Assembly: GCF_900109735.1 (NCBI RefSeq) | Contig: NZ_FOAS01000021.1 | Coordinates: forward strand, 1 to 57,337 | Direction: 5' to 3' | Length of the DNA: 57,337 nucleotides | Source: Atopomonas hussainii | Lineage (GTDB): Bacteria > Pseudomonadota > Gammaproteobacteria > Pseudomonadales > Pseudomonadaceae | Part shown: positions 28,448-37,759 of the stretch, in pieces | Layout: every line of letters begins with the position of its first letter | How positions within the stretch are numbered: the stretch's first letter is position 1 | Made by a program: the position numbers and the translations under genes | Notes under the pieces: generated by a model | Database searches by the model: none | What the model saw: only the letters and a program-made list of their open reading frames with translations | Told to the model about the DNA's origin: nothing

Positions 28448-30115
28448 TTATTCTCCGCGCAGCATCGGCAGGTTGAGCCCTTGTTCGCGGGCGCAAGCAA
28501 TGGCTTCAGGGTAGCCGGCATCGGCGTGACGCATCACGCCGGTGGCTGGGTCGTTGGTGAGTACACGGGCGATGCGCGCGGCGGCTTCGTCGCTGCCGTC
28601 ACAGACAATCACCACCCCAGAGTGCTGCGAGTAGCCCATGCCGACGCCACCGCCGTGGTGCAGCGACACCCAGGTCGCGCCGCTGGCGGTGTTGAGCAGG
28701 GCGTTGAGTAGCGGCCAGTCGGACACCGCATCGCTGCCATCGCGCATGGCTTCGGTTTCGCGATTGGGGCTGGCCACCGAGCCGGAGTCCAAGTGGTCGC
28801 GGCCGATCACCACCGGCGCGCTCAGCTCGCCGCTGCGCACCATCTCGTTAAAGGCCAGGCCGAGCTTGGCGCGCAGGCCTAAACCGACCCAGCAGATACG
28901 CGCCGGCAAGCCTTGGAAGTGAATACGCTCGCGGGCCATGTCCAGCCAGCGGTGCAGGTGCTCGTCGTCGGGGATTAGCTCCTTCACCTTGGCATCGGTC
29001 TTGTAGATGTCTTCTGGGTCGCCGGACAGCGCCGCCCAGCGGAACGGGCCGATGCCACGGCAGAACAGCGGGCGAATATACGCCGGCACAAAGCCGGGGA
29101 AGTCGAAGGCATTCTGCACGCCTTCATCCAGCGCCATCTGGCGGATGTTGTTGCCGTAGTCGAAGGTCGGCACGCCCATTTTCTGGAAGTCGAGCATGGC
29201 TTGCACATGCACGGCCATCGACTGCTTGGCGGCTTTGATCACCGCTTCCGGCTCGCTGGCGGCGCGGCGGCGGTAGTCGTCCCACTGCCAGCCGCTGGGC
29301 AGATAGCCGTTGAGCGGGTCGTGGGCGCTGGTTTGGTCGGTGACCATGTCCGGGCGCACGCCACGGCGTACCAGCTCGGGCAGTACCTCGGCGGCGTTGC
29401 CGCACAGGGCGATGGAGATGGCCTTGCCCTCGGCGCAGTACTTGTGGATGCGCGCTAAGGCGTCGTCGAGATCTTTGGCTTGCTCATCGACATAGCCGGT
29501 GCGCAGGCGAAAGTCGATGCGGCTCTGCTGGCATTCGATATTCAGCGAGCAAGCGCCGGCCAAGGTGGCGGCCAACGGCTGCGCGCCGCCCATGCCGCCG
29601 AGGCCTGCGGTGAGCACCCAGCGGCCCGTGAGGTTGCCGTCGTAGTGCTGGCGGCCGGCCTCGACAAAGGTCTCAAAGGTGCCCTGCACGATGCCTTGGC
29701 TGCCGATGTAGATCCAGCTGCCGGCGGTCATCTGGCCGTACATGGCCAGCCCTTTGGCATCCAGCTCGTTGAAGTGCTCCCAGGTTGCCCAGTGCGGCAC
29801 CAGGTTGGAGTTGGCAAGCAGCACGCGCGGCGCGTCTTTATGGGTTTTGAACACGCCCACCGGCTTGCCGGATTGCACCAGCAGGGTCTCGTCGTCGTTG
29901 AGCTCTTTAAGGCTCTCGACGATTTGGTCGAAGCAGGCCCAGTCTCGCGCGGCACGGCCAATACCGCCGTACACCACCAGTTCTTGGGGGTTCTCGGCCA
30001 CGTCGGGGTCGAGGTTGTTCATCAGCATGCGCAGCGGCGCTTCGGTGAGCCAGCTCTTGGCGTTCAGCGTGGTGCCGCGCGGGGCGCGGATGGTGCAATC
30101 GCGGTAACGGTTCAC
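28448..30115 (-). CDS. hutU: urocanate hydratase HutU
   Basis: The 555-residue protein starts at GTG 30115 after AAGGAG. It has urocanase features: [18 protein letters not shown], the NAD-binding [14 protein letters not shown], and the C-terminal [11 protein letters not shown]. It converts urocanate to imidazolone propionate with tightly bound NAD+. It lies 17 bases after hutG and 2 bases before hutH. Confidence 0.96.
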   Translation of the reverse strand: MNRYRDCTIRAPRGTTLNAKSWLTEAPLRMLMNNLDPDVAENPQELVVYGGIGRAARDWACFDQIVESLKELNDDETLLVQSGKPVGVFKTHKDAPRVLLANSNLVPHWATWEHFNELDAKGLAMYGQMTAGSWIYIGSQGIVQGTFETFVEAGRQHYDGNLTGRWVLTAGLGGMGGAQPLAATLAGACSLNIECQQSRIDFRLRTGYVDEQAKDLDDALARIHKYCAEGKAISIALCGNAAEVLPELVRRGVRPDMVTDQTSAHDPLNGYLPSGWQWDDYRRRAASEPEAVIKAAKQSMAVHVQAMLDFQKMGVPTFDYGNNIRQMALDEGVQNAFDFPGFVPAYIRPLFCRGIGPFRWAALSGDPEDIYKTDAKVKELIPDDEHLHRWLDMARERIHFQGLPARICWVGLGLRAKLGLAFNEMVRSGELSAPVVIGRDHLDSGSVASPNRETEAMRDGSDAVSDWPLLNALLNTASGATWVSLHHGGGVGMGYSQHSGVVIVCDGSDEAAARIARVLTNDPATGVMRHADAGYPEAIACAREQGLNLPMLRGE

Positions 30116-30132
30116 AGGGGTGCTCCTTGGCC

Positions 30133-31065
30133 TCAGGTGTCGAGGGTTAACAGGTGGACTAAGCGCGCCGCGACGCGGGCGGTGCGCTGGTCGATATCGT
30201 GGTGAGGGTTGAGTTCGGCCAGCTCGATCAGGCCGAGCTTGCCGCTGGCCTTGATGCTGGCCAGCAAAGGTTCGAGCAGCCGCAGCGGCACGCCATAGGG
30301 CGCTGGGGCGCTAACGCCGGGCGCTTCGCAGGCGGGCAGCACATCGAGGTCGATGGATAACTGCACGATGTCGCAGTTGGCGCAGAAGTCGGCCAGTTCG
30401 GCTTGTCGAGCACTTAAGGTGTCGGTTTGGATGCTGTGGTCTTCGCGCACCAGCACCTGCAGGTCGGCGGCGCGTTGGAACAGCGCGCGCGTGTTACTGG
30501 CGCGGCTAACGCCCAAGCAGGCGTAGCGGAAGGCTTGTCCATAGCTGGCGCTGGCTTCGGCAATTTGCGCGAAGGGCGTGCCGGAGGAGTGCACATGGCT
30601 GGGGTCGCGCAGGTCGAAATGCGCATCGAAATTGATAATGCCGATACGCAGCCCCTTGCTTTGCGCGTGCGCGGCTAAACCCAGCCAGCTGCCGTAAGCC
30701 ACCTCGTGACCGCCGCCGAACACCAGCGGCAGATGGCCGTCGGCCAAGGCTTGCGCCACTTGGTGGCCGAGGCGTAGCTGGGCCGCAGCTAAGTCGCCGT
30801 CATCACAGCGGATATCGTCGCCATCGTAGGCCGGACCGCTGCGGTGCCAGGCAAGATTGGCCAGCGCACGGCGAATCGCCGCAGGCGCAGCAAAGGCGCC
30901 GGTGCGGCCGTGATTGCGGCGTACGCCTTCATCGCAGGCAAAGCCCAGTATCGCCACGCCGGGCGCGCAGTTTGTGGCTAACGGCTGTATTTGTTGATGC
31001 CAGCGCGGGCTGTCGGGTTCGGGGTCGTGGCGCCCTTGCCAGAGCGCGGCTAGTTCACTGTGCAT
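30133..31065 (-). CDS. hutG: formimidoylglutamase HutG (arginase/ureohydrolase family)
   Basis: The start at ATG 31063-31065 ([11 protein letters not shown]) follows GGAGTG and overlaps the hutI stop by 11 bases, giving 310 residues. Ureohydrolase dimanganese motifs are visible: [22 protein letters not shown] and [15 protein letters not shown]. It should split N-formimino-L-glutamate into glutamate and formamide, the direct route of enteric and Bacillus systems. Many pseudomonads instead use HutF plus an N-formylglutamate deformylase, and neither gene is seen here. Confidence 0.9.
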   Translation of the reverse strand: MHSELAALWQGRHDPEPDSPRWHQQIQPLATNCAPGVAILGFACDEGVRRNHGRTGAFAAPAAIRRALANLAWHRSGPAYDGDDIRCDDGDLAAAQLRLGHQVAQALADGHLPLVFGGGHEVAYGSWLGLAAHAQSKGLRIGIINFDAHFDLRDPSHVHSSGTPFAQIAEASASYGQAFRYACLGVSRASNTRALFQRAADLQVLVREDHSIQTDTLSARQAELADFCANCDIVQLSIDLDVLPACEAPGVSAPAPYGVPLRLLEPLLASIKASGKLGLIELAELNPHHDIDQRTARVAARLVHLLTLDT

Positions 31066-32266
31066 CGCAAAGCACTCCATCAAGCATGCGTTGGCGCAGG
31101 CGGTTGGGTTGTACGGCGTAGGCCAGCTCTGCTGGGCTGTGCGCGGCCCACCAGCACAGCTCGGCGCTTTGGCCCGCGGCAATCTGGCCGTGCTCAGGCA
31201 GGCCCAAGGCGCGGGCGGCGTAGGCGGTCATCCCGGCGAGGGCCTCATCGGGGGTAAGGCCAAACAGCACGCAGGCCAAGTTAAGGTGCAGGGTGGGCAT
31301 GCATAGCGGCGAGGTGCCGGGGTTGGCATCGCTGGCCACGGCCATCGGCACGCCGTATTGGCGCAGCAGGGCAATCGGCGGCAGCTGAGTTTCGCGTAGG
31401 GTGTGGAAGGCACCGGGCAACAACACCGCCACGGTGCCGTGCTCGGCCATGGCGGCCACACCGGCTTCGTCGAGGTATTCCAAGTGATCCACCGACAGCG
31501 CTTGATAGCGCGCCGCCAAGGCGCTGCCGTGCAGGTTAGTCAGCTGCTCGGCATGCGCCTTGATGGCCAAGCCGTGGCGCTGCGCGGCGCGATAGACTCG
31601 CTCGCACTGGGCGAGGTTAAAGCCGATGCCTTCGCAGAACACATCCACCGCACTGGCCAGCCCCGCCTCGGCGGCAGCGGGAATCATTACGTCGCAAACC
31701 TGCTCGATATAGGCATCGGCACGGCCTTGGTATTCCGGCGGCAGGGCGTGTGCGGCGAGCAGGGTGGTGTGAATGTGCACGTTGCGCAGCTGGCCGAGGG
31801 CTTTGGCGGCATGCAGCATTTTTAGCTCGTCGGCCAAGCTCAGACCGTAGCCGGATTTGATCTCTACGCGAGTTACGCCATCGGCCAGCAGGGCATCCAA
31901 GCGCGGCATGCTGGCCTCGATCAAGGCGCTTTCGCTGGCCGCGCGGGTGGCGTGCACGGTACTCAGAATGCCGCCGCCGGCTGCGGCGATCTCGCTATAG
32001 CTGGCACCGGCCTGACGCAAGGCAAATTCGTGCGCGCGGTTGCCGGCGTATACCAAGTGAGTGTGGCAATCGACCAGCCCAGGCGTAAGGGTGCCGCCCG
32101 TGCCGAGCAGCTGCGCGTGGGGAAAATCGCTCGGGTTGCACTGCGCAGCCGGCCACAGCCGGCTGATGCGCCCGTTCTCGACCAGCACAGACATGGGCTC
32201 AGCATGGCTACGCAGCCCGTCGAACAGACTGACGGCATGCCACAGGTAAGCGGTTGAAGCAGGCAT
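31055..32266 (-). CDS. hutI: imidazolonepropionase HutI
   Basis: The 403-residue amidohydrolase has the metal motif VDCHTHLVYAGNR, the substrate region ESALIEASMPRLDALLADG and late metal-ligand segments such as AVASDANPGTSPL. It hydrolyses imidazolone propionate to formiminoglutamate. It is the first gene of the operon (hutI-hutG-hutU-hutH-hutC) and its start lies 21 bases from a HutC-like palindrome. Confidence 0.95.
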   Translation of the reverse strand: MPASTAYLWHAVSLFDGLRSHAEPMSVLVENGRISRLWPAAQCNPSDFPHAQLLGTGGTLTPGLVDCHTHLVYAGNRAHEFALRQAGASYSEIAAAGGGILSTVHATRAASESALIEASMPRLDALLADGVTRVEIKSGYGLSLADELKMLHAAKALGQLRNVHIHTTLLAAHALPPEYQGRADAYIEQVCDVMIPAAAEAGLASAVDVFCEGIGFNLAQCERVYRAAQRHGLAIKAHAEQLTNLHGSALAARYQALSVDHLEYLDEAGVAAMAEHGTVAVLLPGAFHTLRETQLPPIALLRQYGVPMAVASDANPGTSPLCMPTLHLNLACVLFGLTPDEALAGMTAYAARALGLPEHGQIAAGQSAELCWWAAHSPAELAYAVQPNRLRQRMLDGVLCDAQ

Positions 32267-32287
32267 AGGCAGCTCTTATTGTTAATA

Positions 32288-32297
32288 TGTATATACA
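32288..32297. promoter_or_regulatory. HutC-type operator candidate upstream of hutI
   Basis: The perfect palindrome TGTATATACA sits just before the hutI start and agrees with the TGTA-N2-TACA core of HutC/GntR operators. A further TGTACA (near 32334) and a TTATACA (near 32356) lie farther upstream and may be secondary sites. Repression would cover the whole hut operon. Confidence 0.65.
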
Positions 32298-32424
32298 ATA
32301 GGCGGCGTTTTTCACTGTGGTCAATGCGCTTTTGTACAGAAAAGCGTCTTTTTGCTTATACATTTGTGCGGCACCGACCATTGGGCCATCAGCGGCTTGT
32401 CAGCGCGGCGTGTGCGGCATACCA

Positions 32425-32437
32425 TGACCGCCGGTCA
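32425..32437. promoter_or_regulatory. TetR-type operator candidate
   Basis: TGACCGCCGGTCA is a perfect 6+1+6 inverted repeat ending 17 bases before the tetR start. Short TGAC-type palindromes like this are common operators of TetR-family efflux repressors. It probably mediates autoregulation of the RND operon. Confidence 0.55.
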
Positions 32438-32454
32438 CGTTGTGAATTACAGTC

Positions 32455-33123
32455 ATGAGCTTTCACGATCAACAATTTGAATTGCGCCAGCAGGCGATTC
32501 TGCAAGCCGCGCTGGAGCTGTTCCGCGTTAAGCCTTGGGATCGCGTCACCATCGCCGAAGTGGCCGTGCAGGCAGGCATCGGCAAAGGCACGGTGTACAA
32601 GCACTTTCCCAGCAAAGAGGCGCTCTACGCGCAGCTGGTGATTAACGATTCGCAAGCCAATATCGCCGAGTTTCGTGCCTTGCATGCACGCCTGCCCAAG
32701 CACGAGGCGATGCGCACCGTCACCCGTCATGCCTTTGCCAAGTTGCTGGATGACCCGGTGATGGCGCAGCTGTTTATGCACTGCGACCGACCGGATTTTC
32801 AGAAGCGTCTCGACCCCGAATTTCGCCAGCAGTTCGATGCCCTAGAGCACGAGTACTTGGCGTTTTTCACCAGCATGCTCAACGACACCTTAGGCAACCC
32901 CGGCTTATCGGTAGAAGACTACGAGCGCCTGCTCTGGTCGGCCGATGCCTGCTTCACCGGCGCTATGGCCCGCGTGGCCGCCGGCGGTATTGGCCACCTG
33001 TGTGGCCGCGATGAGCTAGACGCCTACCTCGATCAAGTAACCGATTTCATCATGGCCGGCCTGCATGGCATGGCCGGCCAAATGCTGCAAACGCGCGTTG
33101 AAGGAACCTGTGAATCATGTTGA
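32455..33123 (+). CDS. TetR-family transcriptional regulator of the downstream RND pump
   Basis: The 222-residue protein has an N-terminal TetR helix-turn-helix (about residues 10-57: VTIAEVAVQAGIGKGTVYKHFPSKEAL) and a C-terminal ligand/dimer domain. It is the first gene of a four-gene operon, and its stop overlaps the membrane-fusion-protein start by 7 bases. A repressor released by a pump substrate is the usual arrangement; the ligand is unknown. Confidence 0.9.
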   Translation: MSFHDQQFELRQQAILQAALELFRVKPWDRVTIAEVAVQAGIGKGTVYKHFPSKEALYAQLVINDSQANIAEFRALHARLPKHEAMRTVTRHAFAKLLDDPVMAQLFMHCDRPDFQKRLDPEFRQQFDALEHEYLAFFTSMLNDTLGNPGLSVEDYERLLWSADACFTGAMARVAAGGIGHLCGRDELDAYLDQVTDFIMAGLHGMAGQMLQTRVEGTCESC

Positions 33124-34196
33124 ATGCCATCAAGAACAAACCTTGGTTACTCGCAGCGGTGATCGCCGTGGCGTTATTGCTGTGGATGGCACTGGGCAAT
33201 ATTTCCACCATGCAAGACAGCGCCCCGGCCAGTGAGCCGTTGGCCGACGCGCAACTGCCGCAAGTGCAAGTGCAGTGGCTGGAAGCACAAAAAGTGCCGC
33301 GCGCGCTGGTCTTGCAAGGTCAGTTGGAGCCTTGGCGGCGCGTTGAATTGCGCGCGCAAGTCACTGGTGTGGTTGAACGTTTAGACAGCGACAAAGGCCG
33401 TCGCGTTAAGGCTGGCGAGCGCTTACTCACCTTAAGTGGTGATGCCCGCCCGGCAGAGGCCGCCCGCGCACGTGCCGCCGCGCAGCAGCAACAAGCTGAG
33501 CTGGAAGCCGCGCAGCGGCTGCTGAAAAACCGTCTGATTTCCAGCAACGATCTGCTCAAGGTCAAAGCCGAGCAAGCCAAAGCGCAAGCCGAGCTGGCCG
33601 AAGCTGAGTTGGCGCTGTCGCACACCCGCATCGACGCGCCGTTTGCTGGCGTGTACGACCAACGCATGGTCGAGCCCGGCGATTACGTGCAGCCGGGGCA
33701 GAGCCTGCTGACCTTAGTGGACGTCAGCCAGCTCAAAGTGGCTGCACAAGTGCCGCAGCAAGATGTGGTGCACTTGCAGCTCAATCAGCCGGTCGCCGTG
33801 GAGCTGCTCGATGGCCGCACGCTGGAGGGCAAGGTGCACTTTATTGCCGCTGCGGCGGATATTGGCACGCGCAGCTTCCGTGTCGAAGTCGCGGTAGAAA
33901 ACCCTGAGCGCCAGCGCATTGCCGGTGCCAGTGCCACCTTGCGTGTGGCCACGGGCGAGGCCTTGGCCCACGGTGTGTCGCCGGCGCTGCTCAGCTTAGA
34001 TAAGAGCGGTCGCCCCGGCATTAAGTGGCTGGGCGAGGGCGATGTGGTGCAGTTCACCCCCGTGGATTTGATCACCGTGAGCAATAAAGAAGCTTGGGTC
34101 AGCGGCCTGCCCAGTAAGGTGGCGCTAATCACCCAAGGCCAAGGCTTTGTCGAAGCCGGGCAGCGCGTGCAAGCGCGCGGCGCTGAGGTGAACTGA
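33117..34196 (+). CDS. RND efflux periplasmic adaptor (membrane fusion protein)
   Basis: The 359-residue protein has an N-terminal membrane anchor (about residues 8-27) and no lipobox. Lipoyl-like halves (LRAQVTGVVERLDSDKGRRV and DAPFAGVYDQRMVEPGDYV) flank an Ala/Glu-rich alpha-hairpin at about 115-165. A beta-barrel and membrane-proximal domain follow. It bridges the inner-membrane RND pump to an outer-membrane channel, whose gene is not in this operon. It is 1 base from the pump gene. Confidence 0.92.
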   Translation: MLNAIKNKPWLLAAVIAVALLLWMALGNISTMQDSAPASEPLADAQLPQVQVQWLEAQKVPRALVLQGQLEPWRRVELRAQVTGVVERLDSDKGRRVKAGERLLTLSGDARPAEAARARAAAQQQQAELEAAQRLLKNRLISSNDLLKVKAEQAKAQAELAEAELALSHTRIDAPFAGVYDQRMVEPGDYVQPGQSLLTLVDVSQLKVAAQVPQQDVVHLQLNQPVAVELLDGRTLEGKVHFIAAAADIGTRSFRVEVAVENPERQRIAGASATLRVATGEALAHGVSPALLSLDKSGRPGIKWLGEGDVVQFTPVDLITVSNKEAWVSGLPSKVALITQGQGFVEAGQRVQARGAEVN

Positions 34197-34197
34197 T

Positions 34198-37100
34198 ATG
34201 CATACGCTGATTGCTGCGGCGCTCGACCGCAGTCGCACCAGCCTGTTGGCCTTGCTGTTCTTGGTGATCGGCGGGTTTGCCGCGTACCTGGTGATCCCCA
34301 AGGAATCCAACCCGGATGTCAGTATTCCGGTGATTTACGTGTCCATGAGCCTCGAAGGCATCGCCCCAGAAGACGCCGAGCGTTTGCTGGTTCGGCCCAT
34401 GGAGCAAGAGCTGCGTAGCCTCGAAGGCATTAAAGAAATGAAGTCGGTGGCCAGCGAAGGCCACGCTTCGGTGACCATGGAGTTCGATGCCGGCTTTAAC
34501 GCCAAACAGGCGCTGGCCGATGTGCGCGAGAAGGTGGATAACGCGCGCAGCAAACTGCCCGAAGAAGCCGAAGAGCCGGAAGTACACGAGATCAACGTGG
34601 CCCTGTTCCCGGTGCTGTCGATTGGTTTGTCCGGCCCGCTGTCTGAACAAGAGCTGGTGTATATCGCCCGGCGCCTGAAAGACAACATCGAAGGCATCGC
34701 CCAAGTACTGTCGGTGGAAATCGGCGGTGACCGCGAAGACCTGCTGGAAATCCTCGTCGACCCGCAAGTGCTGGACAGCTACGGCATCGATTACGCCGAG
34801 CTGGCTGGTTTTGTTACCCGCAACAACAAGCTGGTCGCTGCCGGTAGTTTGGATACCGGCGCCGGCCGCATGGCGATGAAAGTGCCGGGGGTGATTGAAG
34901 ACCTCGAAGACGTGCTCAGCCTGCCGATCAAAGTCGATGGCGACAGCGTGGTGACCTTCGCCGACGTCGCCACGATAAGACGCACCTTCAAAGACCCGGA
35001 AGGCTTTGCGCGTATTAATGGCCAACCGGCGGTGGTGCTGGAGGTGTCCAAGCGCAGCGGCGCCAACATCATCGAGACTATCGAGCAGGTCAAAGCCCTG
35101 ATGGAGCAGGCCAAGCCTTTGCTGCCCGAGGGGATTGAAGTCAGCTACATCATGGATCAGTCCAAAGAGGTCTCCAACATGCTCAGCGACCTGCTGAACA
35201 ACGTGTTGGTGGCTATCGTGCTGGTGCTGATTTTGATCATGGCGACCATGGGCGTGCGCCCTGCGTTGCTGGTTGGGGTGACCATTCCCGGTGCCTTCTT
35301 TACCGGCATTTTGCTGATCTGGCTGATGGGCTACACGCTCAACATTGTGGTGTTGTTCAGCCTGATTCTGGTTGCCGGCATGCTGGTGGACGGCGCCATC
35401 GTGGTGTCGGAGCTGGCCGACCGTTACTTGGCGCAAGGCCAAAGCCCGCGCCAAGCGTGGGTCAACGCCGCCACGCGCATGGCTTGGCCGGTGATTGCCT
35501 CGACCGCGACCACTGTGGTGGTGTTTATCCCGCTGCTGTTCTGGCCCGGTGTGGTGGGTCAGTTTATGAAATACCTGCCGGCCACGGTGATCGTCTGCCT
35601 GTCGGCCTCGCTGGCCATGGCGCTGATCTTTATGCCGGTGCTCGGCGCAGTCACCGGCGGCACGGTGGATGCCAACCATGCCGACGCTAGCCGCGCAGGG
35701 CATGGTTACCGCCGCGTGCTGGCGGCGCTGCTCAAGCGCCCGGCGACTACCTTGTTTGCCATGCTCGCCGCCGTGGTGCTGATCTACGTGGCGTATGGCA
35801 AGTTCAACCACGGCTTCGAGTTCTTCCCCGATGTTGAACCAGAAAGCGCGCAGATTATGGTGCGCACCCGTGGCGATCTGTCGATTCAAGAAAAAGACGC
35901 CGTGCTCAAGCAAGTGGAGCAGCGCGTGCTGGGCATGAGCGAGGTCAAGGCGCTGTATGCGCGCTCCTTCGCGCAGGGCGATAACCGCTTGGCTGCCGAT
36001 GTGATCGGCGTGCTGCAATTCCAGTTTGTGGATTGGCGCGAGCGTCGCCCGGCCAATCAGATCTTGGAAGAAATGCGCCAACGCAGCGCCGATGTGCCGG
36101 GGGTGGTTCTCGAATTCCGTAAACAGGAAAACGGCCCCAGCGATGGCAAACCGCTGAATATCAAAATCACCAGCCTCGACCCCGAGGCCAGCTCGGCGTT
36201 TGTCGACAAACTGCTGGTGGAAATGGAACAGCTCGGCGGTTTTAAAGACCTCGAAGACGACCGCGCCTTGCCGGGTATCGAGTGGCGCATCACCGTCGAC
36301 CGCGAAGCCGCCGCGCGCTTTGGCGCCGATGTGCTGAGCGTGGGTAACGCGGTGCAGATGGTCACCAACGGCCTGAAAGTCGCCACCTACCGCCCGGAAG
36401 ATGCCACCGACGAAGTGGATATCCGCGTGCGTATGCCGGATAACTGGCGTTCGCTCGATCAGTTCAATCGCCTCACGCTGAACACCGCTAAAGGCCAAGT
36501 GCCGATGGGCAACTTTGTCACCTTAACGCCGGCGCCTAAGGTCGGCACCCTGCGCCGTGTGGATGGCAAGCGGACGATTACCGTGCAGGCCGACTTTGAG
36601 GAAGGCTTCCGCCTCGACGAACGTCTGCCGGCGCTGTTGGCCGCCGTCGGCGAACCACCGCAAGGCGTGCAAGTACGCTTGGGCGGCGAAGATGCCGACC
36701 AGAAAGAAGCCGGCACCTTCCTGATGACTGCCTTTATGGTGGCGATCTTCCTCATGGCGCTGATTCTGGTCACCCAGTTCAACAGCATTTACCAGTCGCT
36801 GCTGGTGCTTTCGGCGATTGTCTTGTCCACCGCCGGCGTGCTGCTGGGCTTGCTGTTTAACGGCCAGTCGTTCGGTGTGGTGATGGTCGGCATGGGCCTG
36901 ATCGCCTTGGCCGGCATCGTGGTGAACAACAACATCGTCCTGATCGACACCTACAACCAACTGCGCCGTCAGGGCCTCAGCCCCTACGATGCAGCACTGG
37001 AAACCGGCTGCTTGCGTTTGCGCCCGGTGCTACTCACGGCGGTCACGACCGTGCTGGGCTTAATCCCTATGGTGCTGGGCATGAACGTCGACCTGCTGGG

Positions 37101-37341
37101 CGCAGAGCTGTCCATCGGCTCGCCGTCTACCCAATGGTGGACGCAGCTATCCAGCGCCATTGCCGGCGGCCTGACCTTCGCCACGGTACTGACCTTACTG
37201 TTCACCCCGTGCATGCTGGTGCTCGGCAGCCGCTTCGAAAAACGCCAGCCACCGCTGGAAAGCTTCGAAGACGACTTGCTGGACTTACCCGCCGCCCTGC
37301 GTAAGCCGGTGACTAACTTGAGTGCGGAGCAGGTGCGCTAA
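34198..37341 (+). CDS. RND-family efflux transporter permease
   Basis: The 1047-residue protein has twelve predicted TM segments and two large periplasmic loops as in AcrB-type pumps. In TM4 the proton-relay region reads GMLVDGAIVVSEL, so only the first of the two AcrB aspartates is kept. In the TM10 region, GIVVNNNIVLIDTYNQ replaces the lysine-containing motif of AcrB. The relay therefore differs from classical drug pumps, although such variants occur in other RND clades. The substrate is unknown. Its stop codon and the next start overlap in TAATG. Confidence 0.93.
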   Translation: MHTLIAAALDRSRTSLLALLFLVIGGFAAYLVIPKESNPDVSIPVIYVSMSLEGIAPEDAERLLVRPMEQELRSLEGIKEMKSVASEGHASVTMEFDAGFNAKQALADVREKVDNARSKLPEEAEEPEVHEINVALFPVLSIGLSGPLSEQELVYIARRLKDNIEGIAQVLSVEIGGDREDLLEILVDPQVLDSYGIDYAELAGFVTRNNKLVAAGSLDTGAGRMAMKVPGVIEDLEDVLSLPIKVDGDSVVTFADVATIRRTFKDPEGFARINGQPAVVLEVSKRSGANIIETIEQVKALMEQAKPLLPEGIEVSYIMDQSKEVSNMLSDLLNNVLVAIVLVLILIMATMGVRPALLVGVTIPGAFFTGILLIWLMGYTLNIVVLFSLILVAGMLVDGAIVVSELADRYLAQGQSPRQAWVNAATRMAWPVIASTATTVVVFIPLLFWPGVVGQFMKYLPATVIVCLSASLAMALIFMPVLGAVTGGTVDANHADASRAGHGYRRVLAALLKRPATTLFAMLAAVVLIYVAYGKFNHGFEFFPDVEPESAQIMVRTRGDLSIQEKDAVLKQVEQRVLGMSEVKALYARSFAQGDNRLAADVIGVLQFQFVDWRERRPANQILEEMRQRSADVPGVVLEFRKQENGPSDGKPLNIKITSLDPEASSAFVDKLLVEMEQLGGFKDLEDDRALPGIEWRITVDREAAARFGADVLSVGNAVQMVTNGLKVATYRPEDATDEVDIRVRMPDNWRSLDQFNRLTLNTAKGQVPMGNFVTLTPAPKVGTLRRVDGKRTITVQADFEEGFRLDERLPALLAAVGEPPQGVQVRLGGEDADQKEAGTFLMTAFMVAIFLMALILVTQFNSIYQSLLVLSAIVLSTAGVLLGLLFNGQSFGVVMVGMGLIALAGIVVNNNIVLIDTYNQLRRQGLSPYDAALETGCLRLRPVLLTAVTTVLGLIPMVLGMNVDLLGAELSIGSPSTQWWTQLSSAIAGGLTFATVLTLLFTPCMLVLGSRFEKRQPPLESFEDDLLDLPAALRKPVTNLSAEQVR

Positions 37342-37745
37342 TGCGATATGGATTGCGAGTACTGGCCGCGCTGCTATTAAGCCTGTTTGGCTTTGCGCTA
37401 CTCGGCCCTTTGCTGGGCGGTTTACTGAGCCTGCCGCTGTTTGGCATCACCAGCGTGCTGGCGCTGCCGGGTTGGCTGCATTACGCCTACTTTTTCGGCT
37501 TGCTGCCGGCGGCGTTGGCCGGTTTGTTTAACCTCGTGCTGATCTGGCCAAAACGCCGTCAGGCAAGCTTGTCATCGCGCAGCGGGCTGTGGGGCGGCGC
37601 ACTCAGCGCCTGCGTGTTTATCGCTCCGGGCGTGGGCGACACCGACTTCGGGCAAAAAGCCCTCACGGTGCTGCTGGTCTGCGCCGCTGCTGGTTGGCTG
37701 TGTGCTTGGGTGTTTAACCGCTGGTTGCTGCGTTTGCTGAAGTGA
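37341..37745 (+). CDS. small inner-membrane protein of the RND operon
   Basis: The 134 residues form about four hydrophobic helices, with a short basic loop around IWPKRRQASLSSRSG. No family is recognised with certainty. The 1-base overlap with the pump gene shows translational coupling, so it may be an accessory subunit or simply a co-transcribed membrane protein. Confidence 0.65.
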   Translation: MRYGLRVLAALLLSLFGFALLGPLLGGLLSLPLFGITSVLALPGWLHYAYFFGLLPAALAGLFNLVLIWPKRRQASLSSRSGLWGGALSACVFIAPGVGDTDFGQKALTVLLVCAAAGWLCAWVFNRWLLRLLK

Positions 37746-37759
37746 TCAAGCTCGCACTT

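Noticed and set aside
34129-36498. 789-codon open frame antisense to the RND pump gene
   Set aside because: It mirrors the pump codon frame, is rich in His/Gln runs typical of antisense to high-G+C coding DNA, and has no recognisable domain.
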